The notes under the pieces: model-generated
Database searches by the model: none
What the model was told of the DNA's origin: nothing
Seen by the model: the letters and a program-made list of their open reading frames with translations, nothing else
NCBI GenBank assembly: GCA_016872195.1
Contig: VHAT01000012.1
Location: 1 to 62,624 of the forward strand
Direction of reading: 5' to 3'
DNA from: Sphingomonadales bacterium
Lineage (GTDB): Bacteria; Bacteroidota; Bacteroidia; Chitinophagales; Chitinophagaceae
Length of the DNA stretch: 62,624 bases
Translations under genes and position numbers: made by a program
Shown: positions 55,625 to 62,624 of the stretch, one piece after another
How the letters are laid out: each line of letters starts with the position of its first letter
How positions within the stretch are numbered: position 1 is the stretch's first letter

Positions 55625-55652
55625 GTTATTGGTTTTGCAAAAAATAACATGA
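55621..55652. promoter_or_regulatory. Nested inverted repeat over the dprA start codon
   Basis: TCATGTTATT (55621-55630) pairs perfectly with AATAACATGA (55643-55652), and the space between them contains the perfect palindrome TTTTGCAAAA (55633-55642). The outer left arm includes the dprA ATG. It could be a repressor operator or, in the mRNA, a hairpin that hides the start codon. Confidence 0.5.
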
Positions 55653-55666
55653 AGCGTTTCAAACGG

Positions 55667-57595
55667 CTAGAGCCCGGTAATTTTCATTTCGGTGCGACGA
55701 TTTTGTGCTCTTCCTTCGGCAGTGCTATTATCGGCTACCGGCTGGGTCATACCATATCCGGTGGAGCTAAGTCGTGCCGAATCGATCTTCTTGGCCAGCA
55801 AATAGTCAACCACCGCTTTGGCACGATGATCGCTCAACGCAAGATTATCGGCGGCTTTTCCCACATTATCGGTGTGTCCGCCGATCTCGATCTTGATGGT
55901 AGGGTTTTCTAGCAGCAGGGTAACGAGTTTATCCAGCTCCGTTTGTGAGGTAGGGTTTAACTCAAACCGGTTGGTCTCAAAGAAAATATTCTTTAGTACG
56001 ATGGCGGCATTTTTTTCGATGGGTTGCAATACAATATTTTTTTGGGCTGCCGAATCGGCCACTCCATTCTTGAGAAAGTATTGGTCTGAATTGAACAGGT
56101 ATCCCCGTTGGTTGACGGTAAAGGCATAATCTCTGCCGCTGGGCAAGGTCAGTAAATATTGTCCGCTGCTGTCTGTCTTTACTTTGGTGATGATTTGACG
56201 AGTACTCAGATCGGTCAACTCCAATGTGGCCTCCACTCCTTTCCCTGTTTTTTTGTCCGTCACCTTACCTTGTACGTAGCGAGTGGGGTAGGGGCGATTC
56301 TTCTCTTTGAGTTCAAAACTGTAGAGGTCCAATAATCCATAGCTGTCCTTTCGTTCTGCCGCATACAGAGCAGTCTTTCCATCGGCGGTAATAAAAAGGG
56401 TTCCCTCCCGATCGATGGTGTTGATCGGATATCCCAAGTTGGTCGGTTGACTCCAGCTGCCATCTCCCAACTTGCGAACAAAGAAAATATCATCATCTCC
56501 ATAGCCGGGCCAATAAGAAGAGGTAAAATAAAGGGTTTGATTATCGGCATGAATAAAGGGGCACTGCTCGTCGGAGGGGCTATTGACCGAAGGACCCAGG
56601 TTAACCGGGGCGCTCCATGTTCCATTCTCTTGCCTTTTACACACGTAGAGATCACTGCCGCCGTAGCCGCCTAAGCGCCGCGAAGCGAAATACAATTCTT
56701 GTTTATCGGGAGAAAGACAGGGCTGCGATTCCCATTGATCGGAGTTTACATTGGCCCCCAAATTAATGGCTGCTGACCATCCCGCGGGGGTTCGGTACGA
56801 AATATATAGATCACAACCGCCGTAGCTGTCCGCTCTATAGCAACCCGTAAAGACCAACCATTCTCCATCTTGCGAGATCATCATGGCGCCTTCACTTTGG
56901 GGGGTATTGAGCGATCCTTTGACAGCAGAGGATGTTTCCCAACTTCCGGTTTTGGACCCGCTACTGGTAAAGAAATCTTCGTTGTATGTATCGACCCGAC
57001 GCGTAAAATAAAGTTGTTTACCGTCGATAGTTTGTGAGGGGAGATACTCCGACATTTTTGAGTTGACCGTAGCGCCCAGGTTCTTTGGGGAAAAGACTGT
57101 CTTTTCGTTGGCTGCCGCGGCCAATTTTTCTTGCTGTACTGCAAATTCAAAGTTCTTCTTACGCAAGAGGGCGGCCTCCAAGGTCTTTCCGGTGGGTTTG
57201 TATTGGTCTATGTAACGATTGGTGATCTCGAGTGCTTTGTTAAAATCTCCTGTGCCTGCCAGCGCAATGGCGTAAGAAAGTAAAAAGGGCTTAAAATATT
57301 CGACATCGATAGAAAGCGCTCTTCTATAACAAATAAGTCCATACGAGTAGTTCTTGCTTTCTGCTTGCAGTTTGGCCAGGGCGATCCAGGCATCGGCATA
57401 ATTTTCGTCGGCGTCGGTGGCCTGTTGCAGCAGGTCGATCGCTTCTTTGTTATTTCCTGTAGCGGCTTTCTCGTATGCTTTTTCATAGAGCTGCGCGGCT
57501 TTTTTACTCACCTTTTCGGGACGATAACCTTGCGCGTTGGTAGTGGCCGAAAAAAAGAAAAGCAACCAGCAGCCTACCAGTAGAGTCACTCTCAT
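55667..57595 (-). CDS. PorE-like protein: TPR, beta-propeller, carboxypeptidase-regulatory and OmpA domains
   Basis: A 642-residue exported protein with signal MRVTLLVGCWLLFFFSATTNAQ. Domain order: TPR-like helices (about residues 30-135), a PD40 beta-propeller (about 175-430; repeats such as QELYFASRRLGGYGGSDLYV), a carboxypeptidase-regulatory-like domain (about 437-520) and an OmpA peptidoglycan-binding domain (about 535-640) with an intact GGHTDNVGKAADN and LSDHRAKAVVDYL. This order is the same as that of PorE of Porphyromonas, a type IX secretion protein that anchors the system to peptidoglycan. The name is a proposal by architecture. It overlaps queE by ATGA. Confidence 0.8.
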   Translation of the reverse strand: MRVTLLVGCWLLFFFSATTNAQGYRPEKVSKKAAQLYEKAYEKAATGNNKEAIDLLQQATDADENYADAWIALAKLQAESKNYSYGLICYRRALSIDVEYFKPFLLSYAIALAGTGDFNKALEITNRYIDQYKPTGKTLEAALLRKKNFEFAVQQEKLAAAANEKTVFSPKNLGATVNSKMSEYLPSQTIDGKQLYFTRRVDTYNEDFFTSSGSKTGSWETSSAVKGSLNTPQSEGAMMISQDGEWLVFTGCYRADSYGGCDLYISYRTPAGWSAAINLGANVNSDQWESQPCLSPDKQELYFASRRLGGYGGSDLYVCKRQENGTWSAPVNLGPSVNSPSDEQCPFIHADNQTLYFTSSYWPGYGDDDIFFVRKLGDGSWSQPTNLGYPINTIDREGTLFITADGKTALYAAERKDSYGLLDLYSFELKEKNRPYPTRYVQGKVTDKKTGKGVEATLELTDLSTRQIITKVKTDSSGQYLLTLPSGRDYAFTVNQRGYLFNSDQYFLKNGVADSAAQKNIVLQPIEKNAAIVLKNIFFETNRFELNPTSQTELDKLVTLLLENPTIKIEIGGHTDNVGKAADNLALSDHRAKAVVDYLLAKKIDSARLSSTGYGMTQPVADNSTAEGRAQNRRTEMKITGL

Positions 57596-58209
57596 GGTAC
57601 ATGAATGTATTTATGCACTTGCAGACTTAGCTGCCAGCGCGGATCTGATTTTATCTTATCGACCAACAATTGCGTAACCTTATCGGCGCGATCCCACTCC
57701 GGTTGTAAGTAGAGTTTGCAGCTAGTCGATACTTGCGCAGCGTACTGATCGGCCCAATCCAGGTCGCTGGGGTGATATACTACCACTTTTAGCTCGTTCG
57801 CCATTGGCAAACAAGCCGTAAGGGGCGCTTTGAACTTTTTGGGGGAAAGGCAGATCCAATCCCATTGCCCACTAAGTGGATGGGCACCCGATGTCTCAAG
57901 ATGGCAACGCAATCCGGCTTTGTGTAGTAAGGTTGTGAGCTCATCAAGCGAATGCATCAAGGGCTCCCCGCCTGTGATCACAACGATCTTTGCTGGGGTA
58001 GACAAGACGGCCTCTACAAGCGTCTCGGGTTTTTGACGAGGGTGCTTTTGAGCGTCCCAACTTTCTTTTACATCACACCAAACACAGCCAACATCACAGC
58101 CCCCCAGTCTTATAAAATAAGCAGCCTGGCCCTGATAGGCGCCCTCCCCCTGCAGCGTATAGAACTGCTCCATTACCGGCAACATAGTATCATCAGAAAC
58201 GGATCGCAT
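57592..58209 (-). CDS. queE: 7-carboxy-7-deazaguanine synthase QueE
   Basis: A radical-SAM enzyme that contracts 6-carboxytetrahydropterin to 7-carboxy-7-deazaguanine, the base of queuosine. The 205-residue protein has the cluster motif C-x3-C-x2-C at Cys38, Cys42 and Cys45 (GGCDVGCVWCDVK), shorter than the usual radical SAM spacing as known for QueE, and the SAM site TGGEPLMHS. An inner start at MLPVMEQF (58185) is possible. The tandem PTPS genes at 31708 and 32203 would supply its substrate. It is 7 bp after folD and overlaps the PorE-like gene by 4 bp. Confidence 0.92.
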   Translation of the reverse strand: MRSVSDDTMLPVMEQFYTLQGEGAYQGQAAYFIRLGGCDVGCVWCDVKESWDAQKHPRQKPETLVEAVLSTPAKIVVITGGEPLMHSLDELTTLLHKAGLRCHLETSGAHPLSGQWDWICLSPKKFKAPLTACLPMANELKVVVYHPSDLDWADQYAAQVSTSCKLYLQPEWDRADKVTQLLVDKIKSDPRWQLSLQVHKYIHVP

Positions 58210-58216
58210 GTATGAT

Positions 58217-59089
58217 TTATTTTCTGGAGCAGGCCAAGAATGTGTTTTTCATTAGGGCTGCAATGGTCATGGGGCCCACACCACCCGGAACTGGGGTGAT
58301 CCAACTGCATTTTGGAGCAACGGTTTCATATTCTACATCCCCCAATAATCTGAATCCGTTCTTGCGGGTAGCATCGTCGATCCTGGTGATGCCCACATCG
58401 ATTACGATAGCACCCTCTTTGACCATATCGGCTTTTAGGAATAGCGGTTTGCCAAGTGCTGCCACGATCAGATCTGCTTGTTGACAATGGGTGGTCAGTT
58501 CCTTTGTCTTGGAATGACAAAGCGTAACGGTACAATTTCCAGGTTGCGCATTGCCACTAAGCAAAATACTCATAGGGCGACCGACAATATTGCTTCTTCC
58601 AATTACTACCGCATGCAGACCAGATGTATTGATGTTATAGTGCGCAAGCAATAACATGATGCCAAGCGGCGTGGCAGGCACAAAACCTTCTACGCCCAGC
58701 ACCATCTTGCCCACATTGACAGGGTGAAAGCCATCCACGTCTTTGAGTGGATCTATGGCATCGATGACTTCTTGTTCGGAGATCTGTGCCGGCAAGGGAA
58801 GCTGAACTAAAATACCATCCACATCAGGATCTTGATTAAGGCCTTTGATGGTTTCCAGCAATTTTTGTTGGGTAACGGTTTCTTCAAGACGTATAAGCGT
58901 AGAGATAAATCCGGTTTGCTCGCAGGCTTTCACTTTCGCAGCCACGTAAGTGGCACTGGCACCGTTATTACCAACGAGGATGGCCGCCAAGTGTGGAATT
59001 TTTTTTCCGGCAGCGGCTCTTTCAGCAACCTGTACTTTAAGGGCTGCTTTTACGGCTTCAGCGGCTATCTTTCCATCAAGTATGTTCAT
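58217..59089 (-). CDS. folD: Methylenetetrahydrofolate dehydrogenase/cyclohydrolase
   Basis: FolD interconverts 5,10-methylene- and 10-formyl-tetrahydrofolate. The 290-residue protein has the catalytic Lys in [18 protein letters not shown], the [14 protein letters not shown] block, [11 protein letters not shown] and [11 protein letters not shown] for NADP, and [14 protein letters not shown] near the end. The start [14 protein letters not shown] was chosen because a TACCTTTG box ends 4 bp upstream; the longer reading frame would begin before the promoter. Confidence 0.96.
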   Translation of the reverse strand: MNILDGKIAAEAVKAALKVQVAERAAAGKKIPHLAAILVGNNGASATYVAAKVKACEQTGFISTLIRLEETVTQQKLLETIKGLNQDPDVDGILVQLPLPAQISEQEVIDAIDPLKDVDGFHPVNVGKMVLGVEGFVPATPLGIMLLLAHYNINTSGLHAVVIGRSNIVGRPMSILLSGNAQPGNCTVTLCHSKTKELTTHCQQADLIVAALGKPLFLKADMVKEGAIVIDVGITRIDDATRKNGFRLLGDVEYETVAPKCSWITPVPGGVGPMTIAALMKNTFLACSRK

Positions 59090-59093
59090 GGCG

Positions 59094-59101
59094 CAAAGGT
59101 A
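59094..59101 (-). promoter_or_regulatory. -7 promoter box TACCTTTG of folD
   Basis: Exact TAnnTTTG match on the minus strand, ending 4 bp before the folD ATG, so the message should be leaderless. The best -33 (TTTG, 59116-59119) is closer than usual, at 14 bp. Confidence 0.65.
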
Positions 59102-59147
59102 ACTTCTATTATCTGCAAATTTTACCACTCTCCATTGTTTTTCCCCC

Positions 59148-59176
59148 TTGACCAGCATAAAGGAGGTTGTTATAAT
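59148..59176 (+). promoter_or_regulatory. Sigma-70-like promoter TTGACC-N17-TATAAT
   Basis: TTGACC (59148-59153), a 17-bp spacer and TATAAT (59171-59176). This matches the proteobacterial consensus rather than the local TAnnTTTG type. The -10 hexamer ends 6 bp before the ATG at 59183. A strong purine run AAAGGAGG (59159-59166) lies inside it. Confidence 0.5.
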
Positions 59177-59182
59177 TATCCC

Positions 59183-60043
59183 ATGTGGTCTTTCGCATCT
59201 AAAAGGTGGTGGATACGATTTATTTCAAGAGGTCTGATCGTATTATTTTTCTTTTTCAACCTCCGGGGCTATACACAGCCCTTACTTTACTCTGTACAAT
59301 TTTATAGGGCCATGGGATCTGTTGTGGCCTCCCCGGCAATTCATCCCTACGCGACAGCAGTTAATCCCGCTTTTATTGCGTCGGCCACTTCGCTACAATG
59401 GGCAGTAGGAGGAGAGCAGCGCTTTTTAGCACCAAGCTGGATGGAGTTTAGTAGTTCGTTGGTGGCACCTGTTCAACAGGGGGCTTGGGCGATCATGATC
59501 GGGCAAGAGGGTTTGCCTTTTTCTTACGAGCAGCAGTTTATTGTAACGCATGGACGAAAAATAGGGCATGATCTTTCATTTGGCGCTTCCCTTGGCATCC
59601 GTAGAACAAAAGCCAGTCATTTTCAAGCGATATTAACTCCTGCTGGCGCAGCTGGATTGGAATTTCCAATTAGTGAATCAGTCAGCACTTCTTTTTCCTT
59701 CCACTATTTTCCAATGGGTTCTTCCACTGGGAATAGCCAACAGGACTTCTCGGTCTTTCGTTGTTTGCTTGCTTACAGCGTCTCAGAAAAAATGCAGTTG
59801 GTAGCTTCTGTCTCCAAGCAAAGGGCATGGCCCGCGGCCGGCACTTTTTCAATTCAGTACCAGCCGCATCGCCAACTGGGATTTACAGCTGGATTTTCAG
59901 GATCGCCCTCGCTTTTTTGGTTTGGTTTGCAGTTGGCGCTGGGTTCTCATTGGAGGCTGCAGCTGCATTCAGGATATTATCCGCTTGTGGGAGTAAGTAA
60001 CGGAATGAATCTCCTGTATATGAAAAAAGAAAAGCAGTACTGA
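59183..60043 (+). CDS. Predicted outer-membrane beta-barrel protein
   Basis: A 286-residue exported protein. The first 30 residues ([25 protein letters not shown]) look like a signal peptide, followed by repeated amphipathic beta strands and an early [10 protein letters not shown] motif like the NPA element near the start of PorV/PorQ/PorP-type barrels. No family can be fixed. The start was set at 59183 because the longer reading frame overlaps folD and precedes the promoter. The next gene begins after 4 bp, so the two outer-membrane proteins are probably cotranscribed. Confidence 0.7.
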   Translation: MWSFASKRWWIRFISRGLIVLFFFFNLRGYTQPLLYSVQFYRAMGSVVASPAIHPYATAVNPAFIASATSLQWAVGGEQRFLAPSWMEFSSSLVAPVQQGAWAIMIGQEGLPFSYEQQFIVTHGRKIGHDLSFGASLGIRRTKASHFQAILTPAGAAGLEFPISESVSTSFSFHYFPMGSSTGNSQQDFSVFRCLLAYSVSEKMQLVASVSKQRAWPAAGTFSIQYQPHRQLGFTAGFSGSPSLFWFGLQLALGSHWRLQLHSGYYPLVGVSNGMNLLYMKKEKQY

Positions 60044-60047
60044 TCCA

Positions 60048-62081
60048 ATGTGCAAGAAGATAAAGATTGGATCCTCCTTTTTTATAGCGGCATTTCTTTT
60101 TCCCTGCTGGAATTTACGATCGCAAGTTATTCCATTGCCGGTAGAGCCCCTGATCGAAAACAGTGTCGGTGCCGATTTGCCTGCTGCTTCGGATGAAGAT
60201 CCTTTCGAAGATTGGACCCGCTTTCTCGAACATCCTTTATTGCTGAACGAAGCCTCCAAAGACCAGCTGCAACGATCGGGTTTATTGCCCGATATCCTGA
60301 TCGACAGGTTATTATTGCATCGTCAATTATTTGGGCCGCTGCTGCATCTAAACGAGCTACAAGCAATAGCAGGATTCAGTCCTGTGTTCATACGGCAACT
60401 AAAGCCCTATGTCAGGGTAGCGCCACCTGGCCTTAGTCCGCTTTCTGACTTACTGGCAAAGGGGCGTATCAGCCACGATATAGTTATGCGGGTAAGTGGT
60501 CTGGGTAGCAGGGGTATTAACGACAATACTAACTGGATCGGAAAGGTGCAAGGAATTTTATTTTGGCATCGCCTTCAAAAAAATCGTTGGCAGGCGGGGT
60601 TGTTAGTAGAGAAAGATCCCGGGGAGGTCTTATTCCGCAAGAGGAATCCTCTTTCTGATCACGCTGGGTTTCATTTTTTTTACCAAGGAAAAGAATTGAT
60701 CAGGTCAGTAGCAATTGGCGACTTTACGGTCAATTTGGGGCAGGGATTGTTACAATGGCAGTCCATGGCATTTGGCAAGTCTGCTGAGATGAGTTGGTTC
60801 AAGCGACAAGGTCCGGTGTTAAGGCCACATCGTTCTTCGGGCGAGGTCAATTTTCATAGGGGAGTGGCCACTACCCTGCAGTGGAGATCGCTTTCTTTTT
60901 CGTTTTTTATTTCTCGCCGTTTACTTTCCGGAAGGGTGCTGTATGATACTGCCGGTCGCAGGCAAGGGATTGGTTCGATCAGCACCAGCGGTTATCATCG
61001 AACCCCAAGTGAACGGAGCGGAAGAAACGCACTGAGGCAGTCTACGGCTGGTGGGCGACTTTCACTGCGTTGGAGGGCAATGGAGTTTTCGCTAAATACG
61101 GTGGGATATTATTTTGCACTTCCCTTGGTGCCAAATGGAGAGCCCAGAAACGTATTTGATGTGCGCGGCAAAAACTGGTTCAATGCCAGTGCTGATTTTT
61201 CCATTACGCAAAGGAACGTACATGGTTTTGGGGAGGTGGCTCTTGATGCTAACAGAGCATTGGCTTGGGTGCTTGGCTTGATCATAACGCCTTCACCAAC
61301 GATCGATCTTTTTTTATTGACGCGGCAAGTCTCCCTTCGCTACCGGTCCATGTATGCGAATGCTTTTATGGAGTCTTCCTCGGTAGAGACGGAGAGCGGT
61401 ATTTTTGGGGGCCTTACACTTCTGCCGACTCCTCAGATTCGTATAGAGGCCTTTGCCGATATATATATACACCCCTGGCTTCGTTATAGATTGAACGCGC
61501 CAGCGGTAGGGAAAGATTATTTGATGCAGCTTTCTTACCGCCCGCAAAAAAAAACGGAGTTACTGCTCCGGTATAGAAAGGAGAGCAAGCAAGAAAACGA
61601 TTTATCGAATACGGAGGATGAACCCATTTCTGCATTCCCTGGAGCAAGCAGAGTTAGTGGCAGAGGCCAGCTTTCTTATCTCTTGACTAAGCGGTTCAGT
61701 TTGAGGGCCAGGGTGGAATGGCTCCGTATTAACTCTTTGCCTGCCTCAATAAGCCCGCTCCCTAGTGAACAAGAAGAGAGGGGCTTTTTGTTCTATGCAG
61801 ATCTGTCATGCAAGCGCATCTTGTTCGGGTTTGACGGATCGTTTCGGAGTCAGTTTTATGACACAAAAAGTTATAAATCAAGAATTTATGCCATAACCCC
61901 CTATTTAAGGCCCGGATTTGGGGTGGTAGCTTTTTACGGAGCCGGATCCAACTGCTGGATAAGTATTAGTAAAGTATTGAATAACAATTCTTTATTTAGT
62001 TTTCAAAGCCAATATTCCTTGCATAAGAAGTTAATCAGGGTACAAGACCTTAGACTGCAGTTACGCCTGAAACTCCATTAA
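60048..62081 (+). CDS. Helix-hairpin-helix domain fused to an outer-membrane beta-barrel
   Basis: A 677-residue exported protein (signal near IGSSFFIAAFLFPCWNLRSQ). Residues about 50-125 hold helix-hairpin-helix-like motifs (HPLLLNEASKDQLQRSGLLPD; HLNELQAIAGFSPVFIRQLKPY), the fold ComEA uses to bind DNA. The rest, about 140-677, is beta-strand-rich, with YGAGSNCWISISKVLNN and a final aromatic/Leu-ended strand LRLQLRLKLH, as in outer-membrane barrels. A role in binding or importing DNA is possible, but it is inference. dprA is 4 kb away. It follows the previous barrel gene by 4 bp. Confidence 0.75.
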   Translation: MCKKIKIGSSFFIAAFLFPCWNLRSQVIPLPVEPLIENSVGADLPAASDEDPFEDWTRFLEHPLLLNEASKDQLQRSGLLPDILIDRLLLHRQLFGPLLHLNELQAIAGFSPVFIRQLKPYVRVAPPGLSPLSDLLAKGRISHDIVMRVSGLGSRGINDNTNWIGKVQGILFWHRLQKNRWQAGLLVEKDPGEVLFRKRNPLSDHAGFHFFYQGKELIRSVAIGDFTVNLGQGLLQWQSMAFGKSAEMSWFKRQGPVLRPHRSSGEVNFHRGVATTLQWRSLSFSFFISRRLLSGRVLYDTAGRRQGIGSISTSGYHRTPSERSGRNALRQSTAGGRLSLRWRAMEFSLNTVGYYFALPLVPNGEPRNVFDVRGKNWFNASADFSITQRNVHGFGEVALDANRALAWVLGLIITPSPTIDLFLLTRQVSLRYRSMYANAFMESSSVETESGIFGGLTLLPTPQIRIEAFADIYIHPWLRYRLNAPAVGKDYLMQLSYRPQKKTELLLRYRKESKQENDLSNTEDEPISAFPGASRVSGRGQLSYLLTKRFSLRARVEWLRINSLPASISPLPSEQEERGFLFYADLSCKRILFGFDGSFRSQFYDTKSYKSRIYAITPYLRPGFGVVAFYGAGSNCWISISKVLNNNSLFSFQSQYSLHKKLIRVQDLRLQLRLKLH

Positions 62082-62090
62082 TTACGAGAC

Positions 62091-62133
62091 TGTTAAAAAA
62101 TTTTCACCTTTTTAACAATGTGTTAAAAAAAGG
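62091..62133 (+). repeat. TGTTAAAAAA repeats upstream of the SusC gene
   Basis: TGTTAAAAAA occurs at 62091-62100 and 62121-62130, with the inverse TTTTTAACA at 62109-62117 between them. The last two form a hairpin with a 3-base loop. The array lies just upstream of a TATCTTG box, so it may be an operator or the terminator of the preceding gene. Confidence 0.45.
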
Positions 62134-62135
62134 TT

Positions 62136-62142
62136 TATCTTG
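62136..62142 (+). promoter_or_regulatory. Candidate -7 box TATCTTG of the SusC-type gene
   Basis: TATCTTG lies 113 bp before the ATG at 62256. It would give a long leader. The -33 region coincides with the TGTTAAAAAA repeats. Confidence 0.35.
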
Positions 62143-62255
62143 CCAAAGCTATTCGGGGCATTCCAATGCCTGAATAGTTTGTACCTGAATACCAAAATTT
62201 AGGGCAATTTCAATTGGCTTTCAAGGCTTTTAAATTTTTAAAAATTAACGTCAAC

Positions 62256-62624
62256 ATGAGAAAAATCGCATCACTGTTCACGATGTTAATGCTTACTGCA
62301 TTATTAGCATTTGGTCAGAACCGGACGATCACGGGTACCGTTGTCGATGAGAGCGGAGCCGCCGTTCCCGGTGCCACTGTTCAACTGAAAGGAACGCGTG
62401 AAGGAATCGCTGCCGACAACAGCGGAGTATTTCGCTTGCTTGCTAAAACCGGCGATGTGCTGGTGGTATCAGGTGTCGGACTCGAAACAACAGAGTATAA
62501 AGTGGGTTCAGACAACGCCATCAGAGTTCAGGTCAAAAGAAACGTTGCCGCTTCTGCCGAAGTTGTAGTAACCAGTGGTTATGGCATCAGAAAGAATCTG
62601 CGCAACATTGCTACCAATGCCCAG
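62256..62624 (+). CDS. SusC/RagA-type TonB-linked receptor, N-terminal part
   Basis: The first 123 codons of a SusC/RagA-family receptor that runs off the right edge. Signal peptide MRKIASLFTMLMLTALLAFGQ is followed by the carboxypeptidase-regulatory-like domain (RTITGTVVDESGAAVPGATV, then the AEVVVTSGYGIRKN stretch that begins the TonB box and plug region). Bacteroidota use these with a SusD lipoprotein to import glycans and peptides; a SusD partner would be off the window. The leader of about 110 bases holds repeated elements. Confidence 0.92.
   Translation, partial: MRKIASLFTMLMLTALLAFGQNRTITGTVVDESGAAVPGATVQLKGTREGIAADNSGVFRLLAKTGDVLVVSGVGLETTEYKVGSDNAIRVQVKRNVAASAEVVVTSGYGIRKNLRNIATNAQ

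Noticed and set aside
58832-59182. N-terminal extension of the barrel protein into folD
   Set aside because: It is antisense to folD, precedes the promoter, and encodes no signal peptide; the start at 59183 gives a standard signal peptide.
1-62624. tRNA, rRNA, CRISPR arrays, prophage modules
   Set aside because: No cloverleaf-like sequence, ribosomal RNA core, repeat-spacer array or phage structural gene was recognised on either strand. An automated tRNA and covariance scan would be the decisive check.

Overview
The window looks like ordinary chromosome of a Bacteroidota bacterium, most likely Chitinophagia (Chitinophagaceae-like). The signs are type IX secretion genes (SprA, PorD, a PorE-like protein, two secreted proteins with the gliding-type C-terminal domain), a SusC/RagA receptor, DUF5689 lipoproteins, the Bacteroidota form of RpoZ, futalosine-route menaquinone genes, and promoters of the TTTG-N19-TAnnTTTG type. 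I saw no rRNA, tRNA or CRISPR array. The only mobile element is the end of an IS3-family insertion at position 1-253.

Layout. 1-253: IS3-family end. 387-2413: small lipoprotein, small membrane protein, lpxB and its companion gene, read with surE (2410-3231). 3335-6866: a LexA-like XRE-S24 repressor divergent from surE, then a periplasmic-binding-fold protein and guaA. 6957-8739: an RRM protein and the rpsF-rpsR-rplI operon, each with a clear terminator. 8891-15580: a candidate scavenging locus with a secreted EEP phosphoesterase/nuclease divergent from a TonB-dependent receptor and two DUF5689 lipoproteins. 15592-18265: recJ and a polyprenyl diphosphate synthase. 18453-22773: OmpA protein, bamD, rpoZ, porD and a DUF4296 lipoprotein. 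22841-24205: a two-subunit CoA transferase.

24202-28696 is a signalling island: a kinase-regulator-kinase-regulator operon plus two divergently read LuxR-type regulators, one of which has lost the phosphoacceptor Asp. Then come a photolyase, mqnD-mqnB, two tandem 6-carboxytetrahydropterin-synthase paralogues with folE, fabD, a GNAT, a trans-sulfuration PLP enzyme and fabH.

36967-45049 is ruvA-sprA. From 59089 down to 45051 almost everything is on the minus strand: folD, queE, PorE-like, dprA, a type-B T9SS substrate, guaB, lnt, an alpha/beta hydrolase, a second type-B substrate and an SDR. 59183-62081 holds two outer-membrane proteins, one a helix-hairpin-helix/beta-barrel fusion, followed by the start of a SusC-type receptor that runs off the window.

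Most genes are housekeeping. The parts most worth a second look are the EEP/TonB/DUF5689 locus, the two-component island with its pseudo-receiver, the nested dyad on the dprA start codon, the HhH-barrel protein, and several promoters placed so close to the start codon that the mRNAs should be leaderless.
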